In this document: positions 11,501 through 21,179 of the stretch, in pieces
How the letters are laid out: each line of letters opens with the position of its first letter
Numbering within the stretch: position 1 is the stretch's first letter
DNA from: Plazaster borealis
Taxonomy: Eukaryota; Echinodermata; Asteroidea; Forcipulatida; Labidiasteridae
Assembly (NCBI GenBank): GCA_021014325.1
Contig: CM037472.1
Span: forward strand, 1,426,001-1,490,000
Reading direction: 5' to 3'
Length of the DNA stretch: 64,000 nucleotides
The notes under the pieces: generated by a model
Told to the model about the DNA's origin: nothing
What the model saw: the letters and a program-made list of their open reading frames with translations, nothing else
Database searches by the model: none
Translations under genes and position numbers: made by a program

Positions 11501-14500
11501 AATCTGTGAACATTGTGTTTTTCGATCTTACCAATAGTGTACAGGCCTTTAAGGAGATGGGCGGGTCAGAAAAAGACAGTGGGGAGAAGGATGTGGATGC
11601 GGGAGGCAATACTTAAAGACATTGTACAGTTTTAAAAGTGTTTCATGGCCGAGCAGTCTAGTGCCAAGACTCAAGTTCTAGGCCCAATTTCATAGAGCTG
11701 CTTAAGCACAAAAAATAAGCTAAGCATAACAAAACTATTCTTACAAGAATAAGGTTGCCAGCCAAAATACTATGTTGTATGTACCATATGCTCTTCATGG
11801 CCTATCTCCTGACTATATCTGATCTTCTCCATAAATATATTCCTGTTCGTCCTCTTCATTCTGCTGGCCAATCCCTACTGACTCAGACTACTTTTCCCAC
11901 TAAATTCTATGGTCAAAGAGCCTTCTACTTCATTGCACCTTCGTTATTAGCCTTTTTGAGATATGGTGGACACTATAGGAGTGCACTGTAGGATTTGGGT
12001 GTATAAAGACAAATTTACCCAAATCAAACAGTGTTATAGTAATGTGTCCGCCATATCTCAAAATGGCTTATGGAACGACTTACCTCTTCATATTCGCCAA
12101 GCCGACTCTCTTCAGATTTTCAAGGGACTTTTAAAGACTCATATGTTTGAAGCTATATTTTTGTAACATATTGCTTTATATATTTCATTTCATTGTTTTA
12201 TGTTTTGTATTGCGCATAGAGGCTCCTGCATTATGCGCTATATAAATGTCTTGTATTATTATTACTATTATTATGTGTTACATGGTTCTTTGGCTGGTAA
12301 CCTAATCTGGTAAGCATAATGTTGCTTTGCTAAGCTACTATTTGTCCTTAAGCAGCTCTATGAAATGGGACCCTGATCTGAAACTCAACCACTCTATCTG
12401 TGTCTTTACCTACCTCTTGTTCATCACCATGGTGATGTAATCCCGTCCTAACTGATATATCAGCATCTCTAGCTATCAGACGTCCATTGAAGTCAAATCT
12501 AGCTTGGGATCCTTCTTTTGATTTCGCAGAAGGCTTTGGTAGATCCTTCATCCATTCCAGTTTCTCTGGCTCAGTCTTATCCATGTGTACCCAGTCCTCC
12601 TTGATGGTGATGGGGGCTTCCACTAAAAACAAAATCAAGATTTCATTCTTACTACAACATTTGGTCAAGTCTTAAAGGCACTGAACCATTGCTTGTTACC
12701 AAGTAAGGTTTTATGGAAATATTTGTTTTGAGTCATTACCAAACATGTACGATACCTTTAACATTCAAGTTTATAATTATTCCCTAACCAGCGCTTTCTC
12801 AAGGACTTATTACATGATGGCAATTTCCAGGCAACCAGTTCCAGGCAATCTCCAAGAAGAAAACAGATCACATTTCAATTTTGTATAGTTTTCTTGGAGA
12901 TAGTGTGACACTAGCAGGAAAATATATCAGTGCTACCCAAGTGCTTCTATTTGATGCAGTGCTGTTGGTTGCCTCTAATTTGTCTGTAAAAATTGTCAGA
13001 GTGTGACAAGGCTCTAAGAGTCAATGAAGCACGCAGGTTAGATATTCAACAACATGAACTACTACCTAAAGAACTTTTCACATGTATCGATATGCATAGA
13101 AACTCAGCTACCATTCATTATGTTCATAATTTAACTTCAACTGGAAAGAGTTAAACGTCTTGAATTCACATTTAATTTATTAGATGAGAGAAACTTTTTC
13201 TAAAACTTCATTTTGTTCTGCAAGAGTCGTCACCTGTCTGACACAAAATTGTGCGAATTTGAAGATTTATTCACCCTTCGGTAACATTAAATTTTGAAAT
13301 TCAATTCAATTCAATTCAATTCAATTAGGTTTATTGACACACAAATTCACAACAGTAGTCCAACAAACTAATACTGTTGTGTTTACATAAAAGTGACAAT
13401 ATATTACTTCAAAATCAATCGTCAAAAATAATTGATTCGTACCGAAACAAAGTATGTGTAAAAAAAACCATTAAAAAGAGGCTCTTTTAAGATGAATTGA
13501 TAGTTAAAAAGTTAGAAATTAAATTGCTTAATCATATTGGATATTAAAAATTAAAGTAGAGTTTAGGTAGACAAAAATGAAACGAAATGCTCTGCAGATT
13601 TGTGTACAGTAACTGGGTGAGAGTTCATAATTCCACAGCCACAGGCCTGCTTTGATCATGACGACACAGCCAGTTTAATTGAATTTAAAAAGAACAACCT
13701 AAAATTTGTTATTTGGTTTTACCCGTACACCGATGTGTGTAAAGCACTGTATACTCAATACTTTCCAGAGTCCTGTGAAAAAAATCACAGGCATATTACT
13801 CGGGTGGGATTCGAACCCACGACCTTTGCCAATCTACAACAGATGTCTTACTAACTAGACCACCAAGATTGCCCAGTAGCTAGAGGCAGTTCGAATCCTA
13901 TATTTTAGCAGCGGGGACCGCGACAATTTAATAGATGTTAAATTTGCATCGGGGATAAAGAAGATTGTTATTTGGTTTTACCCGTACACCGATGTGTGTA
14001 AAGCACTGTATACTCAGTACTTTCCCCGAGTCCTGTGAAAAAAATCACAGGCATATTACTCGGGTGGGATTCAAACCCACGACCTTTGCCAATCTAGAGC
14101 AGATGTCTTACCAACTAGACCACCGAGATTGCCCGGTAGCTAGAGGCAGTTCGAATCCTATATTTTAGCAGCGTTGTGATGGTTGGTAGAGATAAAGCTA
14201 ACTTACCACTCTCCATTGAACTTTCTTCCATTCTATCAGAGTCCTTGATGTCAGAAACTGGATCAGTAAATGATATAACTTTGCTATCTCTAGATCCTTG
14301 GCTTCCGGAGTTTTCTTGATTTGTAGCCGGAGGACCGATGTCCATAGGTTCTGATGTTACATTCACGTCATTGTTGTTTTGCTGTTGTGGTTTTGATGCA
14401 TTCAATGATGCAACTGATGGAGGGTTATGTCTGGACTGCATGAATGATAGCAAGCTGGGATCTGCAATCAACAAATATACTCTCTATAAAAATTTAAAAA

Positions 14501-17500
14501 GTATTACAAAGTGACACTTGCAATAATATTCCTAATGATACAGATGTTAGTATCTTCAGGTGCCGGCAGAAAGACAGCTGTACAACCTTCTGCTGGACAC
14601 GCCAATTTATTTTTTGTCCCCATAGAAGAACATAGAGATGGAATGAACTTATTTAAAAATGATTACAGGGGATAACTGTATGTTTGTTGCTGGAATTAAT
14701 CCTAAGACATGCTTTATCCATTCCAATGCAGAATTTAACTTTGCTGCAATGACTTATAAACAGCAACAACAAAAACGCTCAAACTTTCACATGCATTTTT
14801 CTTGAAAGAACATTATTCACATTAATTGCTTAGGCTATGACCTTTTGCCGGGTACACTATGTTTTTCTTCTGGGCACTTAAAGGGATTGTACATGTTTGG
14901 TAATTGGAACCCACTGTTTGTTTCAATCCTATATAGTTGTAGATATATACCATAAAACTAACCTGTGAAAGTTTCATTTCAAAAGGTGGTAGCAATTTTG
15001 AGGTATTGCCAAAAATCTGGAACGGCAATGTCCACGCAGGAAGAATAATCTGCAATTGGAATACACAATCTGAGAAAAGTTACTGCAGTAACGCTTCTCA
15101 GATTCAATTTTTGGGGGGATAAAAAGTGATATCTTTTTCCATAACCGCAGTACTTTGAAGTGAAAAGTTTCTCAAAATGCATTATACTATCTAAAGCTGC
15201 TGTACTTCTTACCAATTAAGTTTTTATTGCCATTAATTTTCAGAGTCATTACCAAACGTATACAAACCCTTTCATGATGTCAAACTCTCCATACCTTAGT
15301 CACATCTATTTAATACTGTTTAATAATACACTATTTAAAAATGTTTCTCTAACAGGCAAATACTTTGGCCATCCTGCATATGTCCGTTTGCTTTGGTTTT
15401 TTGTTTTCGTTACAAAGAATGGTTTAACACTTGGGGTCAAGAAAAAAAAATAACTCCCATCTAAAAACCATAACTCACTTACTCTGTTAAAGAAAGTTTC
15501 TTACCGAGCATTGCTTTTAATTTCTTCTGTTCTTCAAGTATTTCTGCCTCTGACATTTCTGAAAGTTTGCTCAAATTGTCTCGGTGAATCCCTCTCATAT
15601 CACCAGTGAGACTGCTTGACGGTTGACTAGACTGTCCGCAATCTTCAACTGATTCAGCTCCACTGATGTCTTGAGGGTCTTGAGGATCTTGCTCACCCCT
15701 GGTGTCTGGTCCCATGGATGGAGTTAATAGACTAGGGGTGTTAACACCAAAGCTAGACAGAGATGATCTCTCAAACTGCTGGGCGAATAAACTCTGTTTC
15801 TTTTTTGCTTTAGTACCACCCTGAGCTGCTGGCTGTAACATAGTCAAATAAATATTATAATACATTATGTTTCGGTTTTACCCTCACACTGATGTATGAG
15901 AAGGGAGCGTCTCACAGGTCAGGTACATTCTAGGGGCAAAGGAACATTCCCGTAGCCATACGCCTACAATCCAGTGGACCACCAGAATATTCTGCCGGAC
16001 CACAACATTGTGCAAAACTACGGAAAATCATACACGAAGGAATATGCACATTACCATTTTTAATGTTCCAGTTGAATGTTCCAGCAGTCCAAAGGACCGG
16101 TCCATGTACGCAAGCTGGAATCCTTAACCAATCCATTCAGAATGTTCATATCGTTCAGACTTATGCGACGTTCCCTAAGTACTGTATACTCTGTACTTTC
16201 CGAGTCCTGCGAACCCCACCTCGGACAGAGCTTCGCATGTGGATTAGGATTTCAGTCTGATCACATGGTTTTCCCACTACATCTCTAAAGCAACATATCT
16301 TCATCATCTTCTCTACACAGGTATCCTCAGGCCTATGGGTTACAGTCAAAGATCATAGAGCACTGAAGGTGCAAGATAGTGACCTGTAGCTCCATCTATT
16401 GTTTGAACATGAATAACGCATGGGCGCCATTTCAGCAAGCAAAAGTTTTGTTATATCATTAAAAGCAATAAATACTGTTTGCACTGGTCTATTGCTGCAC
16501 CAAGAGCGTTGCTTGCTGAAATGGCCTCCAGTGAGCATTTCAAATTTCAGACTGAGTTCCCGTACCTTGCGCCATCAGCACTCTATAATCTTTGGTTACA
16601 GTCGCTTTTGAGGATGCCATGGTTTCATAACCAGGTAAATGTAAAAAGAAAAAATGCTTCAATAGAAGTGGTATATTTTACAGCTTTTAGCTTTCCAATT
16701 GTCTAGAAAAGATGTTAACATTATTCATTATGTTTCACAGGGGTTGGATGAAACTCTGATATTGATCACCAGAGAATAAATCTTTAAAAATGTTTATGTA
16801 TTTGTACATTTGTTTGCAGTAAAATATGTTTAGACAGAACAACTTTTGAAGACATCCTTGATGCTTGTTGTTTTGTTTTTTGGAGTAACAGGAAGATATT
16901 GCAAATAATTGTTGACATACCTGTTGGTGAGGAGTCGTACCCCTGTGTGGCACAGTGGGAAACCCCTGATATGTAGTTTTAGGAAGAAATCTAGTGGATG
17001 GATTTGCTTCACGTTCCTTTGACAAAAACAAAAAATAAAATAAAGTTTGTAAACAATTTAAAAATGTGAATGCTCCTGACAACGTTTTTAAATAATAATC
17101 ATAATAATAATTGGCATTAATGTCCGCCAATTTTGAACTGTATCCTGTTCACTGGGCCATTAAATCATCTCAGCTCCCTGGGTAGTATACAGCCTGTGCT
17201 GCCAATATGTAGCTAAATCAATCACAAAACCATCTCTGCCCTCACAGGTACCCATTTACTCCAGGGTGAAGAAAAGCATTATAGTTATGTGTCCTCCTCA
17301 AGGATACAGGTGTCACTGTCAATGATTTTGCTACCAGAACTTAAGTCCAGTGCACAAAACCACTCAGCTACAAAACTCCCAAATGTTCTCAAGGAAAATA
17401 AGAGAAGGAAGCAATTTTTTCAAAAACTTACCATGATTTTAGATAAGACGGATGTTACATGAGTATCACGTCCTGTAAAGAAAACACATGAATTAAACGA

Positions 17501-20500
17501 CTGATTGAAATCAAATCATTACATTTTGTCCAAAAGAAACTTAGAAATAATCTATTCTACAATTAGAAAGTCTGAATTCACATAAAACAAATTTATTTGA
17601 AATAAATAACTGCTTTACTTCAATACCAGTTGAATAAACCAAAAATCTCAATAAATAAATACATTTTTGAAATGCACTTACTGTCCATTGCTTCTTCTGG
17701 GTCTTCCTCATCCTCAAGGTCAAAGGTCACTCTCTGAGCTCCCCCAGGCTGATGCAAAAGATGCAATGAAAGACAATGCAAGAAATTGCAAGGTTCGTTT
17801 TGGCATTTCATGGGGATGCACCATAGAAATAAAAGATGTGGATAGTTTATAAACTTAAGATCAGAGCTCAACTAGAAGAGGAATATGCCATTTGTGAGTT
17901 AGGTTTTGAATAATGTCTGGTACAATGACTCATCAGTCAGAAGTAAACACTCAAATTTGATTCTCCAGACTTAAGACAGCGCTGCTACATCACCTAGTTT
18001 GGGGCAAGCTTTTGTATAACAACCTCCGGGGCTCAATTTCACAGAGCTGCTTAAGCACAAAAAGTAGCTAAGCACAACAAAATTATGCTTACCAGAATAA
18101 GGTTACCAGCCAAAATACCATGTCACATGTACAATTTGTGACTGGTATCCTGCTCCTTTTTGCTTCGCAGAAAATTGTTAAGCAATATTTCCTGCTTAAG
18201 CAGCTCTATGAAATTGGGCCCTGATGGGCAAAGCCTGGTACCATTGTGCCATACACGTTCATTCACAATTGTGTGTGCAGGACTGATATTGCACAGAGGC
18301 AGTGGTGGCAATTGCCCCTGGTCATTGCCTTGCTGCCCCTGGATAAGTTCCAATAGAAATTTACAATTTTCTCATACAGGTGCCCTCTACCAAGGAGAAA
18401 ACATCATGGTGCCCTTGCCCTTTCAAAAACGAAGAATCCGCCTCGATGCCCTTGCCCTTTCAAATATGAAACATCAGGCCTGTTCCCCATCTCTCACATA
18501 AGATGCAAAAGCTTGCCTTGAACCATGTGACATCGCAACTTTCTATAGTCTGAGGAAATTTAAGTGTTCACTAGTGACTGAGCTAGTCATTGTACCAGAC
18601 ATTTTTCAAATCTTGAAATGGCTTATTAGGGAAAAAACATACTGAGCAGAGATGTACAGAGCTAGTCTAGTGACTGAGCTAGTCATTGTACCAGACAGTT
18701 TTCAAATCTTGAAATGGCTTATTAGGGAAAAAAACATACTGAGCAGAGATGTACAGAGCTTTGCAAGTGTCGGCTTCTCAAGATGAAATTGTCTCAGAAA
18801 TAGATAATAGGCTTATTTCAAGATGTCTGCATTCTTAGATAAATTATCTGTGAAGTGATCATCCAACACTGATGTTCTCATTGTACCGAGATAAATATCT
18901 CAGGATCTCAACAAGTTGGATGGCACTTCCAGAGCTCCGTAGAAATGAAAGACATTGATTAAGATAACATTTTTAGACTCACTATTGTTGTTTGTTCTTT
19001 GAATCGTGATTTTTTCTTCTCAGGATGAATTGGTGATTCAAACATCGTAGATGTCATCGACAATCCTGAAAAGCAGTAAACAATACATGAAGTAATACAT
19101 GTTTTGTTTTGAGAAGTATGGAGGGTCATGGCTGAGCATTCTAGTGCACTGGACTCAAGCAGTATTGTAGCTAGAGACATTGAGTGCCGGTGCGGCATGA
19201 GCTTCTGTCCGCCCAGAGATTTTGTCACCGCACATGGTGATTGTGCAGAAATGTTTTCTGATAGTGCCCTCTTCTGATTCAAATTCCTTCAGCCCATATT
19301 AACTTACTGTATGGGGGACACACAAGACTGGGGGAAAAATCACATTTACGTCGGCCAATTCCAGCCCGATGTGCACAATGCACGCCACACATAACATCAC
19401 CAGAACTTGAGTCTCTCAAGTTCTGGTGTTGTCAGAATGTGGGTTCAGTTCCCGGTCAGCTCATTGCACGTGTGTCCTTAAAGGGTCTGTCTACGTTTGG
19501 TAATGACTCTGAAAATTAATGGCAATAAAAACTTACTTGGTAAGAAGTACAGCAGCTTTGAATAGTATAATGCATTTTGAGAAACTTTTCACCTCAAAGT
19601 ACTGCGGTTATGGAAAAAGATATCATTTTTTTTAGCCCCAAAAATTTGAATCTGAGATAGCGTTACTGACAGTAACGTTTCTCAAATTGTGTATTCCAAT
19701 TGCAGATTATTCTTCCTGCGTGGACATAACTGCTTCAAATTTTCGGCAATATCTCAAAATCGCTACCACCTTTTGAAATGAAATTTTCACAGGTTAGTTT
19801 TATGGTATATATCTACAACTACATAGGATTGAAACAAACAGTGGGTTCCAATTACCAAACATTTACAATCCCTTTAATAATAACTAGTTCTTATATAGCG
19901 CATTTTACAATAACGTATCAATGTGCTTTACATTAGTGCCCTGGTCATTAGGCCAATAACATTCCTTTAATCTTTCTCAGCTCCCTGGGGAGCATACAGC
20001 CCGAGCTGCCGTGGCGTTCCGAAGGCTTTTCAAACACAGTATCAACCTTTACCCTCGCAGGTACCCATTTATACCCCTGGGTGAAGAGAAGCAATTATAG
20101 TAAAGTATCTTGCTCAAGGATACAAGTGTCATGACCGGGATTCGAACCCACACCCCGATGACTTAACCATCGGAACTTGAATTCGATGCTCTAAACCACT
20201 CGGCCACAAGACACTTAACCATAATTGCTTCAATCCTTTGGATGGGACGTCGGTAAGTCCTATGTGTTGTAGTGTAATACACGTGAAAGAACCCAGTACA
20301 CTTATCCTTAAGAGAAGAGGTTTTCCTGTGGTGTTTCTGGCATGGTTGACTAACCCACATCACAAGGTGCAGTATAAATGGGTCTCATCATTCAAACATA
20401 CCTCTGCATACCAGTCATACAAATAATGAGTGCTTTTAAATGCCAATGGGATGTGATAAATCGCTTACATAAGAACTGCATATATCGTGTTTTTATTAAG

Positions 20501-21151
20501 TAACAAAAGAAAATGTCATTGGGAATAAAAAGCACAAACTACGAGAATGATCAAAGAAATCTGATAAATCAGATCGCAAGAAGAAAGCATTTTTTTGAAT
20601 AAATATATCCAATAAGCCATTTGGGAGTTAGATTTGAATAATGTCTGGTACAATGACTTGCTTGATCACAAGTTACCGCTTAAATTTGAATTCCTCGAGA
20701 TAGTTGCTACGTCACATGATTCGGGGCAAGCTTGGCGTAGTTACATAAGAGATGGCGAACACCCATACACAATTCTGAATGACTGTTTATGGCATAATGG
20801 TACCAGGGTTTGCTCATCTGGAGGTTGCTATATTTGACACAGCAACTGTCTCTATAGTCTGAGGAATTCAAATTTAAGCAGTAACTTGTGACCAAGCAAG
20901 TCATTGAACCAGACATTATTCATACTCGCAAATGGCTTATTGGCCAGAGGCGTTTTTTTTGTACCTGGAAGTTGCACCACATCCTTCTCCACTGTGAACT
21001 TCTCGGTGTCTCCATGTCCTCTCTCTGTGGTCGTCTTACGTTTATCTGCTCGTTTGACCACAGTGGCTGATGCAGTCTGCTGACGTGAAAGGAATTCCTC
21101 CTGCTGTCTTAGCAAGTCATCTTCAGTCTCTCCTGGTTTAGGGCGCTTCAT
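8408..21151 (-). CDS. RPAP1: RPAP1 (RNA polymerase II-associated protein 1), 5' part, 11 coding exons
   Basis: Joined exons: 21151-20965, 19065-18983, 17748-17682, 17472-17432, 17016-16921, 15832-15505, 14461-14207, 12622-12414, 11152-11051, 10040-9873 and 8569-8408. All are flanked by GT-AG signals and join in phase, giving 566 residues. The start MKRPKPGETEDDLLRQQEEF matches the conserved RPAP1 N-terminus, and a TAA lies in frame 9 bp upstream. The SEAEILEEQKKLKAMLG region (about 250-265) is the RPAP1_N signature. KLEWMKDLPKP...ARFDFNGRL...GLHHHG (about 375-420) is RPAP1_C. A helical repeat region follows. RPAP1 (yeast Rba50, plant MINIYO) helps assemble and import RNA polymerase II and links it to Mediator. 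Animal RPAP1 is about 1,400 residues, so more than half is missing; no downstream exons were recognised between 8408 and position 1. Confidence 0.93.
8700..9872 (-). repeat. 120-bp tandem array derived from RPAP1 exon 10
   Basis: About nine copies of a ~120-bp unit in the intron between exons 10 and 11. Part of each unit matches the last ~70 bp of exon 10 and its splice donor. Several copies read VN-RIIT-IEALGALLIQPGDE and then GTAAGG on the minus strand, like exon 10's MEALAALLVQPGDE|GTAAGG. The rest (TCATGAGTATTTCCTACTCA) holds a short palindrome. Copies nearest exon 10 are most alike (9380-9800) and distal ones (8780-9300) more diverged. In copies checked, TGA sits directly before the exon-like part, so they do not simply extend the exon. 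Confidence 0.85.
9873..10040 (-). CDS. RPAP1: RPAP1 exon 10
   Basis: 168 bp, 56 codons, phase 0 at both ends. It encodes CRVKQLGGELLEPLLPQLLE, then SGILFLLRWSMD and EGVIASTMEALAALLVQPGD E. This is the conserved helical (LLDAGFLFLLR-like) part of RPAP1. The acceptor is TTTTGTTCAG and the donor GAG|GTAAGG. Its 3' end is the source of the adjoining tandem array. Confidence 0.93.
10240..10530 (-). mobile_element. tRNA-derived SINE (Leu/Ser-like head)
   Basis: Read on the minus strand, the head is GTCGTGGTCGAGCAGTTAAG (A-box-like), then GAGTTCGAGTCCTGG (B-box-like). The body contains CTTGAGCAAGGCAC and GCGAGAGCTGGGAAG. Related copies lie at 17140-17375 and 19878-20215. It is within an RPAP1 intron. 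Confidence 0.7.
10630..10865 (+). mobile_element. tRNA-derived SINE, second family
   Basis: The head has GGTTGGCTCAGTGGTTTC (A-box-like) and CCCGGTTCAAATCCCACC (B-box-like). The body is CCTACCCGGTTGCGTGGG, and it ends in an ATAAATAAAT tail. A 5'-truncated relative is at about 16195-16290. The ORFs across it are not genes. Confidence 0.7.
11051..11152 (-). CDS. RPAP1: RPAP1 exon 9
   Basis: 102 bp, 34 codons, phase 0. It encodes VPGYSLEELFTLSRSAVTQQ, then QVLALQTLARIIYN, matching the conserved GYSLQELFHL-RS...QQR-LAL segment of animal RPAP1. The acceptor is TATTTCCAG and the donor AAT|GTAAGA. The exon has no ATG and is hidden in a frame not covered by a long ORF. Confidence 0.92.
11213..11553 (+). 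mobile_element. MITE family C copy
   Basis: Starts TTTAAAGGTATTGTACACTT and ends in a GTGTACAGGCCTTTAAGG-type terminus, closely matching the copy at 7887-8240 in interior and orientation. It lies in an RPAP1 intron beside exon 9. Confidence 0.8.
11780..12272 (+). pseudogene. LINE reverse-transcriptase 3' end (relic)
   Basis: The 3' end of a non-LTR retrotransposon ORF2. It reads ALHGLSPDYI, a frameshift, then SDLLHKYIPVRPLHS...YGQRAFYFIAPS, an interruption, and NGLWNDLPLHIRQADSLQIF-KGLLKTHMF. This is the usual C-terminal tail of LINE polymerase proteins. A 3' region (GCGCTATATAAATGTCTTG) and a short (ATT)n tail follow. It is broken by a frameshift and a MITE insertion and cannot be active. 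Confidence 0.8.
11953..12064. mobile_element. Small MITE inserted in the LINE relic
   Basis: A ~110-bp insertion bounded by near-perfect inverted repeats: TTTTGAGATATGGTGGACAC at the left and GTGTCCGCCATATCTCAAAA at the right. It interrupts the LINE reading frame between IAPSLLA and NGLWNDLP. Confidence 0.8.
12414..12622 (-). CDS. RPAP1: RPAP1 exon 8 (RPAP1_C signature)
   Basis: 209 bp, entering in phase 1 and leaving in phase 0. It encodes EDWVHMDKTEPEKLEWMKDL, PKPSAKSKEGSQARFDFNGR, then LIARDADISVRTGLHHHGDE QE. W(V/L)HMD, KLEW..DLP, ARF-GR-L and LHHHG are the hallmark residues of the RPAP1 C-type conserved region. The acceptor is TTTGTTTTTAG and the donor GAG|GTAGGT. Confidence 0.94.
13295..13327. 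repeat. (AATTC)n microsatellite
   Basis: About six AATTC pentamers in tandem inside an RPAP1 intron. Confidence 0.9.
13709..13910 (-). mobile_element. tRNA-derived SINE, third family, copy 1
   Basis: On the minus strand it has TGGTGGTCTAGTTAGTAAGA (A-box-like) and GTGGGTTCGAATCCCACC (B-box-like), then the body ending CGGTGTACGGGTAAAACC. Copies 13966-14170 and 53824-54014 have the same extent. The tRNA-like head is mutated and continues into a non-tRNA body, so it is not a working tRNA gene. Confidence 0.75.
13966..14170 (-). mobile_element. tRNA-derived SINE, third family, copy 2
   Basis: A close copy of 13709-13910 in the same orientation, starting just ~55 bp away, with the same A- and B-box-like motifs and body. 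It ends about 37 bp from RPAP1 exon 7. Confidence 0.75.
14207..14461 (-). CDS. RPAP1: RPAP1 exon 7
   Basis: 255 bp, phase 1 at both ends. It opens DPSLLSFMQSRHN, the direct continuation of the RPAP1_N motif, and then becomes a low-complexity Gln/Asn/Ser/Asp-rich linker ending MEESSMESG. The acceptor is TTGATTGCAG and the donor AGTG|GTAAGT. The linker is poorly conserved in RPAP1, so identification rests on the first residues and the phase. Confidence 0.9.
14876..15274 (+). mobile_element. MITE family B copy
   Basis: Begins TTAAAGGGATTGTACATG and ends CATTACCAAACGTATACAAACCC. This is one of the most complete family B copies, in an RPAP1 intron. Confidence 0.8.
15505..15832 (-). CDS. RPAP1: RPAP1 exon 6 (RPAP1_N signature)
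   Basis: 328 bp, entering in phase 0 and leaving in phase 1. It encodes a Lys/Ser-rich part with QSLFAQQFE (animal RPAP1 has a similar SIFAQE motif), a variable acidic linker, then IHRDNLSKLSEMSEAEILEE followed by QKKLKAMLG. The last part is the RPAP1_N conserved motif. The acceptor is ATGTTACAG and the donor CTCG|GTAAGA. Confidence 0.94.
16195..16290 (+). mobile_element. Truncated SINE fragment
   Basis: Contains CCCACCTCGGACAGAGCTTC and GGATTAGGATTTCAGTCTGA, matching the part after the B-box of the SINE at 10630-10865. The head is missing. An adjacent ACTGTATACTCTGTACTTTC matches the body of the third SINE family. Confidence 0.5.
16347..16591. mobile_element. MITE with nested palindrome
   Basis: The ends are inverted copies: CATAGAGCACTGAAGGTGCA on the left and TTGCGCCATCAGCACTCTAT on the right. 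A second inner pair is GCCATTTCAGCAAGCAA / TTGCTTGCTGAAATGGC. No coding capacity. It is in the RPAP1 intron between exons 5 and 6. Confidence 0.7.
16921..17016 (-). CDS. RPAP1: RPAP1 exon 5
   Basis: 96 bp, 32 codons, phase 0. It encodes EREANPSTRFLPKTTYQGFP, then TVPHRGTTPHQQ, corresponding to the ERD...LP...G-AFP segment of animal RPAP1. The acceptor is TTGTCAAAG and the donor CAG|GTATGT. Confidence 0.9.
17140..17375 (-). mobile_element. SINE copy (Leu/Ser-like family)
   Basis: A diverged relative of 10240-10530. It has the body landmark AGGTACCCATTTACTCC and AAGGATACAGGTGTCA, and a degenerate tRNA-like end (CAGCTACAAAACTCCC). Confidence 0.55.
17432..17472 (-). CDS. RPAP1: RPAP1 exon 4 (41-bp microexon)
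   Basis: 41 bp, entering in phase 1 and leaving in phase 0. With the last base of exon 3 it encodes RRDTHVTSVLSKIM, matching RRHDQHIT-VLTKII of animal RPAP1. The acceptor is TTTCTTTACAG and the donor ATG|GTAAGT. Too short for ORF scanning. Confidence 0.9.
17682..17748 (-). CDS. RPAP1: RPAP1 exon 3
   Basis: 67 bp, phase 0 in and phase 1 out. It encodes PGGAQRVTFDLEDEEDPEEA MD; the acidic DEDPEE core is conserved in RPAP1. The acceptor is TTGCATCAG and the donor GACA|GTAAGT. Confidence 0.9.
17878..18633. mobile_element. MITE family F copy, split by a family D copy
   Basis: The left arm is GCCATTTGTGAGTTAGGTTT...AATGTCTGGTACAATGACT. The right arm is its inverse (AGTCATTGTACCAGACATTT ... AAATGGCTTATTAGGG), as in the intact copy at 20607-20945. 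A family D element (18025-18224) lies inside. A ~94-bp tandem duplication of the right end follows at about 18640-18765. Confidence 0.65.
18025..18224. mobile_element. MITE family D copy (intact)
   Basis: About 200 bp, running from CTCAATTTCACAGAGCTGCT to AGCAGCTCTATGAAATTGGG, so the ends are inverted repeats. The inner GCTTAAGCA and GGTTACCAGCC motifs are also inverted. It matches the halves at 11683 and 12372 and the copy at 55612. Confidence 0.75.
18983..19065 (-). CDS. RPAP1: RPAP1 exon 2
   Basis: 83 bp, entering in phase 1 and leaving in phase 0. It encodes GLSMTSTMFESPIHPEKKKS RFKEQTTI. Sequence is poorly conserved in RPAP1 apart from a basic S-P-K-like stretch; the call rests on phase, acceptor (CTTTTCAG), donor (ATA|GTGAGT) and position. 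Confidence 0.8.
19477..19877 (-). mobile_element. MITE family B copy
   Basis: In reverse orientation to the others: it starts TTAAAGGGTCTGTCTACG and ends AACATTTACAATCCCTTTAA. The interior matches the other family B copies. Confidence 0.8.
19878..20215 (-). mobile_element. SINE copy (Leu/Ser-like family)
   Basis: Contains AGGTACCCATTTATACCC, CTCAAGGATACAAGTGTCAT and the tRNA-like GGGATTCGAACCCACACC with CTCGGCCACAAGACAC at the end, the same order as 10240-10530. It abuts the family B MITE at 19477-19877. Confidence 0.65.
20607..20945. mobile_element. MITE family F copy, abutting RPAP1 exon 1
   Basis: A palindromic element with long arms (~80 bp). The left arm has CCAATAAGCCATTTGGGAGT and ATGTCTGGTACAATGACTTG; the right arm has the inverse, with CAAGTCATTGAACCAGACAT and AAATGGCTTATTGG. 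Its right end lies about 20 bp from the donor of RPAP1 exon 1 (20964). Confidence 0.75.
20965..21151 (-). CDS. RPAP1: RPAP1 exon 1 (start of coding)
   Basis: 187 bp, leaving in phase 1 (CCAG|GTAC). It encodes MKRPKPGETEDDLLRQQEEF LSRQQTASATVV and on to VEKDVVQLPG. The RPKPGE-E-DLL--Q--FL start is the RPAP1 N-terminal signature. TAA lies in frame 9 bp upstream of the ATG, so this Met is the true start. A likely acceptor (TTTTCCAG) ends at 21170, implying an upstream noncoding exon. Confidence 0.94.
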
Positions 21152-21179
21152 CTTTGATTAGCAGTGACACTGGAAAATC

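Larger units (their letters stand above)
11683..12372. mobile_element. MITE family D copy, split by a LINE fragment
   Basis: The left half begins GGCCCAATTTCATAGAGCTG and the right half ends in its inverse, CAGCTCTATGAAATGGGACC. The same terminal inverted repeat bounds 18025-18224. The inner pair GGTTGCCAGCC / GGCTGGTAACC also matches. Between the halves sits about 490 bp of LINE sequence. Confidence 0.75.

Noticed and set aside
11755..12166. Two adjacent plus-strand ORFs as a host gene
   Set aside because: The residues are those of a LINE polymerase C-terminus, with a frameshift and a MITE insertion.
13800..13910. Functional tRNA genes at 13.8, 14.1 and 54.0 kb (minus strand)
   Set aside because: The A- and B-box-like motifs are there, but each is attached to the same non-tRNA body, so they are SINE copies.
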